Below, piece by piece: positions 1 to 8,976 of a stretch of DNA of 64,000 nt. The stretch spans positions 122,927 through 186,926 of the forward strand of contig JAUMSH010000086.1 in the NCBI GenBank assembly GCA_031292915.1, written 5' to 3'. A model generated the notes under the pieces. That model had not been told where the DNA came from. It saw only the letters and a program-made list of their open reading frames with translations, and searched no databases. Numbering within the stretch: the first letter of the stretch is position 1; each line of letters starts with the position of its first letter. The position numbers and the translations under genes are program-made. Source of the DNA: Collinsella sp. GTDB taxonomy: Bacteria > Actinomycetota > Coriobacteriia > Coriobacteriales > Coriobacteriaceae.

Positions 1-583
1 CCCCGTTCGTGGCCGACCAGCGCAGCAAGTCAACCGAAGTTATGCCATAGCGCTTCTCCCGCATGGTCTCAAAACCAGCTGGATGAGCGCCCGTATCGGC
101 CGCGGCGTGCTCAAAGAGCGCGTAGGCACCCTGCGCCAGCAAGCCTTGCTGAGCTAGGTTCTGTAGCAACTCCTCGACCGGCTCAGCACCAAAAGCATAG
201 GGCGGGTCGAGCAGAACCAGGTCAAAGGGACCGCCCGGCACGCGGCCGCGCGAAGCGCTTGCCAGCACGTCGCCCGTCACCACGCGCCAGCGTGCACGGT
301 CGCGGCAGAGCGACTCGATATTCTTGGTAATCAGACGAGCAGCGTTGCGATCGATCTCGAATGTGGTGAGCGAGCGGGCACCACGCGAGAGCATCTCGAT
401 GCCCAAGGCGCCGGAGCCGCCAAAAGCATCCAGCACGCGGACCTCGTCCAGATCGAAGTCGAATGCCGACATGACCATAGATACGCACGCCTCGCGCACG
501 CGATCGGTCGTGGGGCGGGTGACATCGCGACCACGGGGCTCCTCGATCTTACGACCGCGCCATTCGCCGCCGATGATTCTCAT
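1..583 (-). CDS. rsmD: 16S rRNA (guanine(966)-N2)-methyltransferase RsmD, partial
   Basis: SAM-dependent methyltransferase that modifies G966 of 16S rRNA during 30S assembly. Read on the minus strand, the protein begins MRIIGGEWRGRKI, the usual RsmD N-terminus, and carries the SAM-binding stretch VRVLDAFGGSGALGIE and the catalytic-type motif LLDPPYAFG (family knowledge). The 3' end lies beyond the window edge, so about 190 residues are visible. Its ATG overlaps the recG stop by four bases (ATGA), which suggests translational coupling at the end of an asp23-yloV-recG-rsmD operon. No frameshift is seen in the visible part. Confidence 0.9.
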   Translation of the reverse strand, partial: MRIIGGEWRGRKIEEPRGRDVTRPTTDRVREACVSMVMSAFDFDLDEVRVLDAFGGSGALGIEMLSRGARSLTTFEIDRNAARLITKNIESLCRDRARWRVVTGDVLASASRGRVPGGPFDLVLLDPPYAFGAEPVEELLQNLAQQGLLAQGAYALFEHAAADTGAHPAGFETMREKRYGITSVDLLRWSATNG

Positions 584-2757
584 CCTCCGCTGACCTCCTT
601 AAAGATGTGTCGATACCGCGTGGCGACCGCGTCGCGCAAGGGGCGCGTCGCCACGGAGTCAAGGTTGCAAGCATACCGCAAGAGCTCGACCGCGTCCAAA
701 TGGGCCCACTCGATCAATTCCTCGTCGGCATCGAGGTCAACAAAGCGCAAGGTCACGCCGCCATGCTGGCGGTAACCCAGGATTTCGCCCTCGTGGCGCA
801 GACGCAGGTCCATCTGGGCGAGCGTAAAGCCATCCGAGGTCTTCTCGAGCGACTGGAGGCGGTCTTGTGCCGCCGACGCGCCACCGTTGCCCTTGGAGTG
901 CGTCATGACCAGGCACGTTCCCGACACGCTGCCGCGGCCTACGCGCCCGCGCAGCTGGTGCAAAGCCGCCAAACCAAAGCGCTCGCCATTCTCGATGACC
1001 ATGACGGTTGCGTTGGGCACGTCAACGCCCACCTCGACCACCGTGGTCGAGACGAGCACATCGATCTCGCCACGCTTAAAGGCATCGATGACCCGGTCCT
1101 TCTCCCCCGCCGGCATGCGGCCATGAAGACGCTCGATGGTAAGCCCCGGTAATGCCAGACGAAGGCGTTCGAGCTCGGTCGCCGTGTCATGCAACGGCAC
1201 GGGCACGGTCACGCGGCCTTCGTCGTCGCGGGCGATGCCGGGTACGTCTTCGAGCTCATCGGCCGAATCGCTCGGCTCCACGAGCGGACAGATTACGTAG
1301 GCTTGCTGCCCCTTTTCGTGTGCCTCGCGAATGGCGCCATAGGCCAGGTCGCGACTCGACTCGGTGAGGACGCGCGTCGTCACGCCGGCACCCGGAACGG
1401 GACGATGGCGGATGATGCTCGTATCCAGGTCGCCATACACCGAAAGCGCCAGCGTGCGCGGAATCGGCGTGGCAGTCATGACCAGCAAGTCGGCACCCGG
1501 GCCTTTTGCGCGTAGAGCGTTACGCTGCCCCACGCCAAAGCGGTGCTGCTCGTCAATCACCACAAGCGACAAATGCCTGAACGTGACGTTCTCCGAAAGC
1601 ACCGCATGGGTACCAAAGAGCACATCGAGCTCGCCAGACTGGAGCCGCGCATGAATCTGTTCACGCTCGGCCACCGGCGTGGCGCCCGTCAAGAGCGCCC
1701 AGGTCATGCCAGCCCGCGAGAGCAAGGGGCCGGTCTTATCGGCATATTGACGCGCCAGCACGCCCGTAGGCGCCATAACGCAGGCCTGAGTGCCGCTATC
1801 GGCCGCAACCGCCAGTGCGCAGGCGGCAACGGCGGTCTTACCGGTACCGACGTCACCCAGCAGCAGACGGTTCATCACGCGACCGCCATCGCACATGTCA
1901 TGCAGGATGTCTTGAAATGCAGCCTCCTGCTCATCGCTCAACGAAAACGGCAGGGCCTGTTTAAGCGCAGCCAAATGCTCGCCCGCGGCATGCGCATAAG
2001 GCACCACGTCGACCATACCGCCATCGTTGCGCAGACGCAGCGCGAGCTGCAAGTAGAGACACTCCTCGTAGGCAAGACGCCGGCGTGCGATGGCGCGCTC
2101 GGCCATGCTCGAGGGAAAGTGGATCGAGCGCAGCGCGCGGGCATTGCTCATGAGCTTCCGCTTTGCGCGCAGCGGCGCGGGAATGGGATCGAACGGATTG
2201 GCAGCCACTTCGAGCGCACCGCTGACGATGCGGCGCATCCACGCCTGGCTCACGCCGTCACTTACATAGTGGACCGGCAAAATGGTACCAGCGGCGCGCC
2301 CGTCCTCGAGCTTTTCAAAGTGTGGCGAGGCCATCTGCTTAAAACCGTAGGCAAACTCGACCTTGCCCATCACGGCCAGGCGGTCACCCTGCTTAAGCTG
2401 CTGGGCAATCCAAGGCTGACGGAAAAAGGCAACCTGCAGCACGCCCGTCTCGTCCACGAGCGAGACCTCAGTCACCTGCATACGCGGACGGGGCTGCTTT
2501 TGGACAATACGATCGACCGTGGCGATGATGGTGCACACGGTACCGATGGGCGCCATCTCGATGGACCACGAGCGAGTGAAGTCCAGGTAGCGATGAGGAA
2601 TATGGAGAAGGAGGTCCCCCACCGTCCGAATTCCCAGACGGCGAAGGGCCTCCTCACGTTTACCCGAAACATATTTGAGTCGCGCGATATCCTCGTCGAG
2701 CGCATTGCTCTGGGCAAAACGCTCCGAGACGCGCGGCACGGAGCACAGCTCGGACAT
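580..2757 (-). CDS. recG: ATP-dependent DNA helicase RecG
   Basis: Superfamily 2 helicase that remodels stalled replication forks and Holliday junctions. At 725 residues it is of normal length. An N-terminal wedge/OB region (about residues 40-165, with HIPHRYLDFTR) is followed by Walker A GDVGTGKT at 301-308, the DEQH box at 402-405, TATPIPRT at 428-435, and a helicase C-terminal domain with the arginine-finger region QLRGRVGRG. It starts 9 bases after the yloV stop and its own stop overlaps the rsmD start. The yloV-recG-rsmD order is common in Gram-positive bacteria. Nothing is abnormal. Confidence 0.97.
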   Translation of the reverse strand: MSELCSVPRVSERFAQSNALDEDIARLKYVSGKREEALRRLGIRTVGDLLLHIPHRYLDFTRSWSIEMAPIGTVCTIIATVDRIVQKQPRPRMQVTEVSLVDETGVLQVAFFRQPWIAQQLKQGDRLAVMGKVEFAYGFKQMASPHFEKLEDGRAAGTILPVHYVSDGVSQAWMRRIVSGALEVAANPFDPIPAPLRAKRKLMSNARALRSIHFPSSMAERAIARRRLAYEECLYLQLALRLRNDGGMVDVVPYAHAAGEHLAALKQALPFSLSDEQEAAFQDILHDMCDGGRVMNRLLLGDVGTGKTAVAACALAVAADSGTQACVMAPTGVLARQYADKTGPLLSRAGMTWALLTGATPVAEREQIHARLQSGELDVLFGTHAVLSENVTFRHLSLVVIDEQHRFGVGQRNALRAKGPGADLLVMTATPIPRTLALSVYGDLDTSIIRHRPVPGAGVTTRVLTESSRDLAYGAIREAHEKGQQAYVICPLVEPSDSADELEDVPGIARDDEGRVTVPVPLHDTATELERLRLALPGLTIERLHGRMPAGEKDRVIDAFKRGEIDVLVSTTVVEVGVDVPNATVMVIENGERFGLAALHQLRGRVGRGSVSGTCLVMTHSKGNGGASAAQDRLQSLEKTSDGFTLAQMDLRLRHEGEILGYRQHGGVTLRFVDLDADEELIEWAHLDAVELLRYACNLDSVATRPLRDAVATRYRHIFKEVSGG

Positions 2758-2766
2758 AGGCAGAGC

Positions 2767-4428
2767 CTACTCGATCGAGAAGATTACGGGATAGAGCGGC
2801 TGCTCGCCACGATGGGCGTCGATCTCCAAATCGGGCTGAGCCTCCTCGATAGCGTCGACGATCTCCTGGAAGGCCTCGTCGGACAGCTCCTCGCCGGCCA
2901 GAATCGTCAGCGCGTCGCCCTCCTCTTCCTCCTGCATGCGGTTGATGCAGTCGAGCGTGACCTGCTTCACGTCGGAGCCGACCACATCGATGGAGCCGGC
3001 GATGATGCCCATGACGTCACCGGAGTGAATCGGCGAGCCGTCGGAGGCGCTGGAGTCGCGCACGGCGCGGGTGACCTCGCCATCGCGGACCTCGCTGATG
3101 GCGTCGACCATAGCGGCAACAGCATCCTCGAGCTCGGAATCGGGCAGGACCGCAAACAGCGCGGAGAAGGCCTGCGGGACGGTCTTGGTGGGAACGACGG
3201 CGACCTTCTTGTCGGTGCAGGCAGAGGCAGCGGCCTCGGCAGCCATGCGGATGTTGCCGTTGTTGGGCAGGATGATGACCGAGGTCGCGTTGACCTGGTC
3301 GACGGCGCCTAGCAGGTCGGCGGTCGAAGGGTTCATGGTTTGACCGCCCGACACGATCACATCGACGCCGAGGGACTTGAGGATGTCGGCCTCGCCGGAA
3401 CCGGCAGCAACGGCGACAAAACCCAGGGCCTTCGCGGGCTCGGCGGCCTTCTCCTGGTCCTCGTGGATCTTAGCGGTACGGTCGTGGGCCTCCATCTCCA
3501 TGTTGTGGATGAAGACCTCGTAGATCTGACCGAGCTGCAGCATGTGCTCGAGCACCAAGTTGGGGGTGTTGGAGTGCACGTGGATCTTGTAGTCGGGATA
3601 GGCACCAACGAGCAGCTCGCAGTCGCCCATGGAGCCCAGGAACTTCAGGCACTCGTCCTCGTCAAAGGGGGCGTCGGCCTTAAAGAGGAACTCGTTGCAG
3701 TAGCGGAACTCCGAGCCCTCCCAGTCGTCGTTGGCCTCGATCTCAACACGGCCAAGAGCGGCGTCGCGAGCAGAGCCGGCGGAATCGAACGTAGCGGAGA
3801 AATCCTCGACCACGGTGCTGCGGCCAAGGGCGGCGGCAACAAAGTTCTCCAAGAAGATGGCAAAGCCAAAGGCGCCGGAGTCGACCACGCCATTCTCCTT
3901 GAGGACGGGCAGCAGGTCGGGCGTGCGGGCGACGGACTGGTAGGCCTCGACGACGATGGCGTCGAGCGCATCCTCGGCAGAGAACTTCTTCTTCTCGCAC
4001 TCGTCTGCCTTGGTCGAAACATCACGCAGGACCGTGAGAATCGTGCCCTCGATGGGCTTACGAACAGCCTGGAAAGCAACCTTGACGGCACGACGGAAGG
4101 CGAAGGCGATATTGGCGGACGTAATGGGCTCATCGGCAGAGACAAGGCCCTCGGCCACGCCGCGCAAGATCTGCGAGGTGATGACGCCGGAGTTGCCGCG
4201 AGCACCCATCAGGGAGCCGTGGGTAATGGCGCCGGCAATGGCCTCCATGTCGGCATCGGCGGGAAGGGCGGAAAGCTCCTTGGTCACCGAGGCGAGCGTG
4301 AGCGACATGTTGGTGCCGGTATCACCGTCGGGTACGGGGAAGACGTTGAGCTTGTTGATCTCCTCGGCCTTTTCGGAAACGGCAGCCGCAGCGATCGGAA
4401 AACAGGTGCGAATGGTCTTTGCAATCAT
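2767..4428 (-). CDS. DAK2-domain protein, YloV/FakA family (fatty acid kinase-like)
   Basis: Belongs to the YloV/FakA family, in which a DAK2-type kinase domain phosphorylates fatty acids presented by a separate FakB/DegV protein. The N-terminal DAK2 motif NVFPVPDGDTGTNM is at about residues 28-41, with the metal-binding aspartates of dihydroxyacetone-kinase folds. The rest is the long C-terminal region typical of the family (553 residues in total). It follows an asp23-like gene by 27 bases and precedes recG by 9 bases, the classic asp23-yloV-recG arrangement. No FakB gene is present in the window, so the substrate assignment comes from the family only. Confidence 0.9.
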   Translation of the reverse strand: MIAKTIRTCFPIAAAAVSEKAEEINKLNVFPVPDGDTGTNMSLTLASVTKELSALPADADMEAIAGAITHGSLMGARGNSGVITSQILRGVAEGLVSADEPITSANIAFAFRRAVKVAFQAVRKPIEGTILTVLRDVSTKADECEKKKFSAEDALDAIVVEAYQSVARTPDLLPVLKENGVVDSGAFGFAIFLENFVAAALGRSTVVEDFSATFDSAGSARDAALGRVEIEANDDWEGSEFRYCNEFLFKADAPFDEDECLKFLGSMGDCELLVGAYPDYKIHVHSNTPNLVLEHMLQLGQIYEVFIHNMEMEAHDRTAKIHEDQEKAAEPAKALGFVAVAAGSGEADILKSLGVDVIVSGGQTMNPSTADLLGAVDQVNATSVIILPNNGNIRMAAEAAASACTDKKVAVVPTKTVPQAFSALFAVLPDSELEDAVAAMVDAISEVRDGEVTRAVRDSSASDGSPIHSGDVMGIIAGSIDVVGSDVKQVTLDCINRMQEEEEGDALTILAGEELSDEAFQEIVDAIEEAQPDLEIDAHRGEQPLYPVIFSIE

Positions 4429-4455
4429 GAGTGGTGAAATCTCCGTATTCGGATG

Positions 4456-4812
4456 CTAGTTCAGACGGCTCTTGAGCGCGTCGATGTGAATGCCGATCTT
4501 AAGGCTGGCGGGATCGATTTGGGCGATCTCCTGCAGGGTGAAGGCGACGGAGCTCGAAAGATTGTGGCAGACGGACTTCATGTTGACGCCGTTCTCGAGC
4601 ACGACGTGAAGGTCGACCGTAAGGCCGTTCTCGTCGGCGGAAACAAGCACGCCCTTGCGGAGGCGCTGACCGGCAAGCAGGCGCACGCTCTCGGCGCCCT
4701 GCAGCTGCTCGGCCATACCGACGACGCCGTAGCACGTCATCGCGGCATAACCGGCAATATCGGCAATAACGTCGTTCGAAACGCTCAGGCTGCCGTTAAT
4801 GGTCTCAGACAC
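4456..4812 (-). CDS. Asp23/Gls24 family protein
   Basis: Small (118 aa) Asp23/Gls24 (YloU-like) protein, a family tied to envelope stress and membrane-associated functions. The sequence MSETINGSLSVSNDVI, followed by the alternating VLVSADENGLTVDLHVVLENG core, matches the family. I chose the GTG at 4812 because AAAAGGAG (4819-4826) lies 6 bases upstream. An in-frame ATG at 4845 has no ribosome binding site and would add 11 residues not typical of the family. It is the first gene of the operon leading into yloV, recG and rsmD. Confidence 0.88.
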   Translation of the reverse strand: MSETINGSLSVSNDVIADIAGYAAMTCYGVVGMAEQLQGAESVRLLAGQRLRKGVLVSADENGLTVDLHVVLENGVNMKSVCHNLSSSVAFTLQEIAQIDPASLKIGIHIDALKSRLN

Positions 4813-4970
4813 AAGAATCTCCTTTTCTGGTGCTCGCGGCACCATGTCGTGGGAGCAATCATTCCAACATTTTACAACGACCGCGCCATGTTAAGGCGGC
4901 GGGGTTCGCGATTACATCCTCGACACGAAATGTTGATACGGTAACGTTCGCCACCGGCGATCGCGGCATG

Positions 4971-5000
4971 AAAAAACCCGCCGCATAAGCGACGGGTTTT
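4971..5000 (-). terminator. Rho-independent terminator after the tRNA-Asn pair
   Basis: On the minus strand a 12-bp stem (AAAACCCGTCGC with GCGGCGGGTTTT, one G-U pair) closes a TTAT loop and ends in a T run. It lies directly downstream of the first tRNA-Asn gene and upstream of asp23. Confidence 0.88.
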
Positions 5001-5006
5001 AAAACC

Positions 5007-5081
5007 TGGCTCCCCGGGTAGGACTCGAACCTACAACAGCGCGGTTAACAGCCGCGTGCTCTACCATTGAGCTACCGAGGA
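5007..5081 (-). tRNA. tRNA-Asn (GTT)
   Basis: The minus strand reads TCCTCGGTAGCTCAATGG through GGTTCGAGTCC to GGGGAGCCA. The acceptor stem pairs (TCCTCGG with CCGGGGA), the T-loop is TTCGAGTC, and the anticodon loop CTGTTAACC gives GTT. The CCA end is encoded. The gene is 75 nt long and identical in sequence to the copy at 5116-5190, with which it shares one transcription unit. Confidence 0.97.
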
Positions 5082-5115
5082 ATTTAAAAGCCCAACGAAA
5101 TGGGCTGAGAAATTC

Positions 5116-5190
5116 TGGCTCCCCGGGTAGGACTCGAACCTACAACAGCGCGGTTAACAGCCGCGTGCTCTACCATTGAGCTACCGAGGA
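5116..5190 (-). tRNA. tRNA-Asn (GTT), second copy
   Basis: Exact duplicate of the tRNA at 5007-5081, including the encoded CCA, and separated from it by 34 bases. It is the promoter-proximal copy of the pair, with the promoter at 5221-5248. Confidence 0.97.
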
Positions 5191-5220
5191 ATAGGTGCGT
5201 GCTCTCAAGCAACGAAGTTT

Positions 5221-5248
5221 ATTATACGGAAGATTGGACGAAGGGCAA
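5221..5248 (-). promoter_or_regulatory. Promoter of the tRNA-Asn pair
   Basis: On the minus strand TTGCCC (5243-5248) is followed after 16 bases by a perfect TATAAT (5221-5226). Transcription would start about 25 bases before the first tRNA. Confidence 0.8.
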
Positions 5249-5274
5249 GAACTTTTTTAAGAAATTTTCCGACC

Positions 5275-5350
5275 CAGTCATTGGGGACGTTCTTAGACCT
5301 AGTCATTGGGGACGTTCTTAAACGACCAGTCATTCAAGAACGTCCCCAAC
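5275..5350. repeat. Direct and inverted copies of an AGTCATTGGGGACGTTCTT motif
   Basis: The motif occurs at 5275-5295 and 5301-5320. The complementary AAGAACGTCCCC follows at 5337-5348, so either upstream copy can pair with it to form a 12-bp hairpin. It lies in the non-coding stretch between rpoD and the tRNA promoter. It is not coding and has no T tail, and looks like an interspersed genomic repeat. Confidence 0.75.
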
Positions 5351-5360
5351 AACTACATGA

Positions 5361-5394
5361 AAGCGCCCTCAAGCGGATGTGCTTGAGGGCGCTT
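5361..5394 (-). terminator. Terminator downstream of rpoD
   Basis: A perfect 13-bp stem, AAGCGCCCTCAAG with CTTGAGGGCGCTT, around an 8-base loop lies just past the rpoD stop. The T run is short (CTTTC), so it may be a weak or composite terminator. Confidence 0.75.
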
Positions 5395-5407
5395 CTTGCT
5401 TGCGAGG

Positions 5408-6757
5408 TTAAGACTCAATATAGTCTTTCAGCTTGCTCGAACGGCTCGGGTGGCGGAGCTTGGCCAGGGTCTTGGACTCGATCTGGCGGATACGCTCGCG
5501 CGTGACGCCAAACTCGCGGCCGACTTCCTCGAGCGTACGGGGATGTCCGTCGACAAGGCCAAAGCGCAGCTCGATAACCTTGCGCTCACGATCGGCAAGC
5601 GAGTCGAGCACCTGGGTGAGCTGCTCCTGCAGCATGGAGAAGCTGGCGGCATCGGGCGGAACGATGGCCTGGGAGTCCTCGATAAAGTCGCCCAGTTGGG
5701 AATCCTCTTCCTCGCCAATGGGGGTCTCGAGCGACACGGGCTCCTGCGAGATCTTCTGGATCTCGCGGACGCGGTCGGCGCTCATGTCCATCTCGGCACC
5801 GATCTCCTCGGGGGTCGGGTCGCGGCCCAGGTCCTGAAGGAGCTGACGCTGCACGCGGACGAGCTTGTTGATGGTCTCGACCATGTGCACGGGAATACGG
5901 ATGGTACGGGCCTGGTCGGCGATAGCGCGCGTGATGGCCTGACGGATCCACCACGTGGCGTACGTGGAGAACTTAAAGCCCTTCTGGTAGTCAAACTTCT
6001 CGACGGCGCGGATCAGACCGAGGTTGCCCTCCTGAATCAGGTCCAGGAACAGCATGCCGCGACCGACATAGCGCTTGGCGATGGAGACGACCAGACGCAG
6101 GTTTGCACTGATGAGCGCCTGCTTGGCTTCGAGGCCCACGTTCTCAATGCGCGTAAGACGACGCATCTCGGCACGCGTAAGCTCGAGCTCACCAGCATCG
6201 GCAGCCTCGAGCTTCTCGGTGGCCTCAAGACCGGCCTCGATCTTCATGGCCAGATCGACCTCTTCGGAGGCGGTCAGCAGGTCGACCTTGCCGATCTCCT
6301 TGAGGTACATACGGACCGGGTCGCCGGTCAGCATCACCGTGGAGGCATCGATGCCGCGCACGCGCGAACGCGAACGAGACGTGCGCACGGTGCGCTTCTT
6401 CTTGCTCTTGGAAGAACCCATCTCGGCGTCGGCCTGGCGGGCCATCTTGAGCTCGTGATCGTCGAGCGAGCCGGAATCGTGCTCGTCGTCGTCATCGAAA
6501 TCGTCGGTATCGGTATCGTTATCGTCATCGTCGACGCCCATGGGGGCGTCGTCGTTACCGCTCGCGGAGATAATCTGGATGCCGCTGTTGCGCAGCGCGG
6601 AATACACCGCGGTGAGCTGCTCGTCAGAAACATCGATATCCTTCAGGGCGACCTGAATCTCGTCCTCGGTTACCGAAGTCCTGTTTGAGCCGTTGCCCAT
6701 GAGCTTTGCAACGTAGGATTCCAGCCCAGTACCCGTGCTCTCAGTCTTTTTTGGCAC
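5408..6757 (-). CDS. rpoD: Primary RNA polymerase sigma factor RpoD/SigA
   Basis: Housekeeping sigma-70. After an N-terminal region with an acidic tract (alternating D, N, T and E, about residues 75-95) and a basic KSKKKRTVRTSRSRSR stretch, it has region 1.2 (DPVRMYLKEIG), region 2 (LRLVVSIAKRYVGRGM, FSTYATWWIRQAI), region 3 (RIPVHMVETINK) and region 4 (LEEVGREFGVTRERIRQIE). I chose GTG at 6757 (449 aa) because GGGAG lies 5 bases upstream. An ATG at 6772 sits upstream of that site and would add 5 residues. It is separated from dnaG by 110 bases, so it may share the upstream operon or have its own promoter. Confidence 0.97.
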   Translation of the reverse strand: MPKKTESTGTGLESYVAKLMGNGSNRTSVTEDEIQVALKDIDVSDEQLTAVYSALRNSGIQIISASGNDDAPMGVDDDDNDTDTDDFDDDDEHDSGSLDDHELKMARQADAEMGSSKSKKKRTVRTSRSRSRVRGIDASTVMLTGDPVRMYLKEIGKVDLLTASEEVDLAMKIEAGLEATEKLEAADAGELELTRAEMRRLTRIENVGLEAKQALISANLRLVVSIAKRYVGRGMLFLDLIQEGNLGLIRAVEKFDYQKGFKFSTYATWWIRQAITRAIADQARTIRIPVHMVETINKLVRVQRQLLQDLGRDPTPEEIGAEMDMSADRVREIQKISQEPVSLETPIGEEEDSQLGDFIEDSQAIVPPDAASFSMLQEQLTQVLDSLADRERKVIELRFGLVDGHPRTLEEVGREFGVTRERIRQIESKTLAKLRHPSRSSKLKDYIES

Positions 6758-6867
6758 AGATTCTCCCTTCATAGTCCACAGGACTCAATACTTTAGCACA
6801 CACATAGACCTCTATACCCAAAAAGAGGACTGGATATAGGCGAGAATACGCTGGTTGACCACAACAT

Positions 6868-8976
6868 CTAGGCCTGTTCGGTGCCTGCGGCCTCCAGACC
6901 GATCAAACGGAACGGGTCCGCCACGCCGCCGATCGACTTTTGCAACTCGCGTTGACGCTGCGAATCCTGCGCGGCCTGCACGGTCAGCGCGCGACGGGCC
7001 TCATCATCGAGCGAACGATCCTGGCGCAGCTTGGCCTGTGCGGCACGCATGCGGCGCTTGATGGTGTAGAGCTCGAGCGTATCGAGCATAAACACGATGT
7101 TCGTCTCGGTGGGGTGCTTGCTCGTCGCCGAGATGCGCCCGGCACTCACAAGCGTTGCCGCCTCGGGACACACCGAGCGCGCCGCATCCATGCAGGCTGC
7201 AGGATCGGTTCCCGGCGGCGTTGCCAGAACAGCCCACGCGATGGACTCGTGACGTGGGTCAACCCACTCGATGGAGCAGATGCGGTCGGCATACGTGCGG
7301 AACAGGTCGGGGTAGCTCGTGAGCATGGTCAACAGTTCGCGCTCCCCTGCCAAGGACTTGCGCTCTAGATCGGTCAAGACCATCGGCGCCGCCGTAGCCG
7401 GTGCGTCCGAACCATCAGGCACAGGAACAGAGCCCATACCATCAGGCACGTCGATCGGCGGCAGGTCGTCGACGACCTCCACGGGCGCGGCATCGTAGGC
7501 ATCGAGCGGGACGTAGTCGTACGGCTCTTCTTCGACCGGCTCGGACACCGGCGGCGTAGCGCCCGATGCCCAAGCACCGCGACCGGCATCGCGGGAACCC
7601 AATGCCCGACTGCCCGCGCTACCAGAGCGCTCGGCCTGCGCCCGCTGGCGCTCCAAGTTCTGCTCACGACGTCGTTCCGCATCCTCGCGCTTGGCGACAT
7701 CGCGAAACACGCGACCCGAGCTCGCACGCACTGTCTCCAGATCCAAACCCAACAGGTCGGCAATCTGGATAAAGTACGTGTCGATCATATAGCTGTCGCG
7801 CAACGGATAGATAAGCGTCAGCGCATCCTCCAGCGCCTTGGCGCGACCGCCCGGCGTGGTGATGTCACTCGACTCCTGCAGCGAACGGTACACAAAGTCC
7901 ATGAGGGGCTCGGAGGCATCGATGCGCGCCTGCAATGCCTCGCCACCATGCGCGGTGATGAACTCCATGGGATCGTTGCCGTCGGGCAGCACCACGCAGC
8001 GCAGGTCCATAGAATCCTGCTCGATAAACTGAATCGCACGGCGAGCGGCCTTTTGACCGGCGGCATCGCCGTCAAACATATACACGATGCGCTTGGCAAA
8101 GCGGGTGAGCGTCTTGACGTGATGCTCCGTGAGGGCGGTGCCCAGCGTAGCGACAACGTTTTTAATCCCCGCCTCCCAGCAGGCGATGCAATCGGTATAA
8201 CCCTCCACCACGATGGCGGTATCCTGCGCGACGATAAACTCCTTGGCCCAATTAAAACCGTAGAGGTTTCGCTTTTTATGGAACACACTCGTCTCGGCGG
8301 TGTTGAGATACTTGGGTTGGCCGTCACCCATGATGCGACCGCCAAAGGCAATGTTGTGACCCTGCTCGTCAAAGATGGGGAACATTACGCGGTCGTAGAA
8401 GCGGTCGGCAAGCTGCCCGCGCCCGCGGCTCACGGCAACGTTGGCGTCGATCATCTCCTGCGGGGTAAAACCCGCCTGGGACAGGTGCGACACCAGCGCG
8501 TTACGGCCCGGTGCAAAGCCCAGGCAGTAGCGGCGGCAAACGTCGCCACCCATACCGCGGCTGGCAAAGTACTCGCGCGGACGGCCGTCCTTACCGCGCA
8601 TAAGCATGGTGTGGTAGAACTGGGCGGTCTCGGCGCACAGATCGTAGATGCGGGCACGCTTGGTACCGCGCTCGCGGCGATCTCCGGTGTCATGCAGCTC
8701 AATACCCGCGCGATCGGCTAAATAACGGATTGACTCGGGAAAGCTCAGGTTCTCGCGCTTCATGATATAGGTGAAGACGTCGCCACCCTCGCCGCAGCCA
8801 AAGCAATGCCACACCTGCGTGGCGGGGATAATGTGAAAAGACGGCGTCTTTTCGCCATGAAAGGGGCAGCAGCCCCAAAACTCATGGCCGCGGGGCTTGA
8901 GCTCAACCGTTTCCTGCACGATGGCGACTAGGTCGGACGCAGCGCGTACCTGGTCTTTTTCCTCATCGCTAATCAC
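6868..8976 (-). CDS. dnaG: DNA primase DnaG
   Basis: Synthesises RNA primers at the replication fork. The N-terminal zinc-binding domain is CCPFHGEKTPSFH through WHCFGCGEGGD (about residues 36-66). The TOPRIM core shows VVEGYTDCIACWEAG and MFDGDAAGQKAARR. A low-complexity, proline- and acid-rich linker (about residues 430-520) precedes the helicase-interaction domain. At 702 residues it is slightly longer than many primases because of that linker. Its start overlaps the ribF stop by 8 bases, placing primase in the translation-factor operon ahead of rpoD, which resembles the ancient dnaG-rpoD neighbourhood. Confidence 0.96.
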   Translation of the reverse strand: MISDEEKDQVRAASDLVAIVQETVELKPRGHEFWGCCPFHGEKTPSFHIIPATQVWHCFGCGEGGDVFTYIMKRENLSFPESIRYLADRAGIELHDTGDRRERGTKRARIYDLCAETAQFYHTMLMRGKDGRPREYFASRGMGGDVCRRYCLGFAPGRNALVSHLSQAGFTPQEMIDANVAVSRGRGQLADRFYDRVMFPIFDEQGHNIAFGGRIMGDGQPKYLNTAETSVFHKKRNLYGFNWAKEFIVAQDTAIVVEGYTDCIACWEAGIKNVVATLGTALTEHHVKTLTRFAKRIVYMFDGDAAGQKAARRAIQFIEQDSMDLRCVVLPDGNDPMEFITAHGGEALQARIDASEPLMDFVYRSLQESSDITTPGGRAKALEDALTLIYPLRDSYMIDTYFIQIADLLGLDLETVRASSGRVFRDVAKREDAERRREQNLERQRAQAERSGSAGSRALGSRDAGRGAWASGATPPVSEPVEEEPYDYVPLDAYDAAPVEVVDDLPPIDVPDGMGSVPVPDGSDAPATAAPMVLTDLERKSLAGERELLTMLTSYPDLFRTYADRICSIEWVDPRHESIAWAVLATPPGTDPAACMDAARSVCPEAATLVSAGRISATSKHPTETNIVFMLDTLELYTIKRRMRAAQAKLRQDRSLDDEARRALTVQAAQDSQRQRELQKSIGGVADPFRLIGLEAAGTEQA

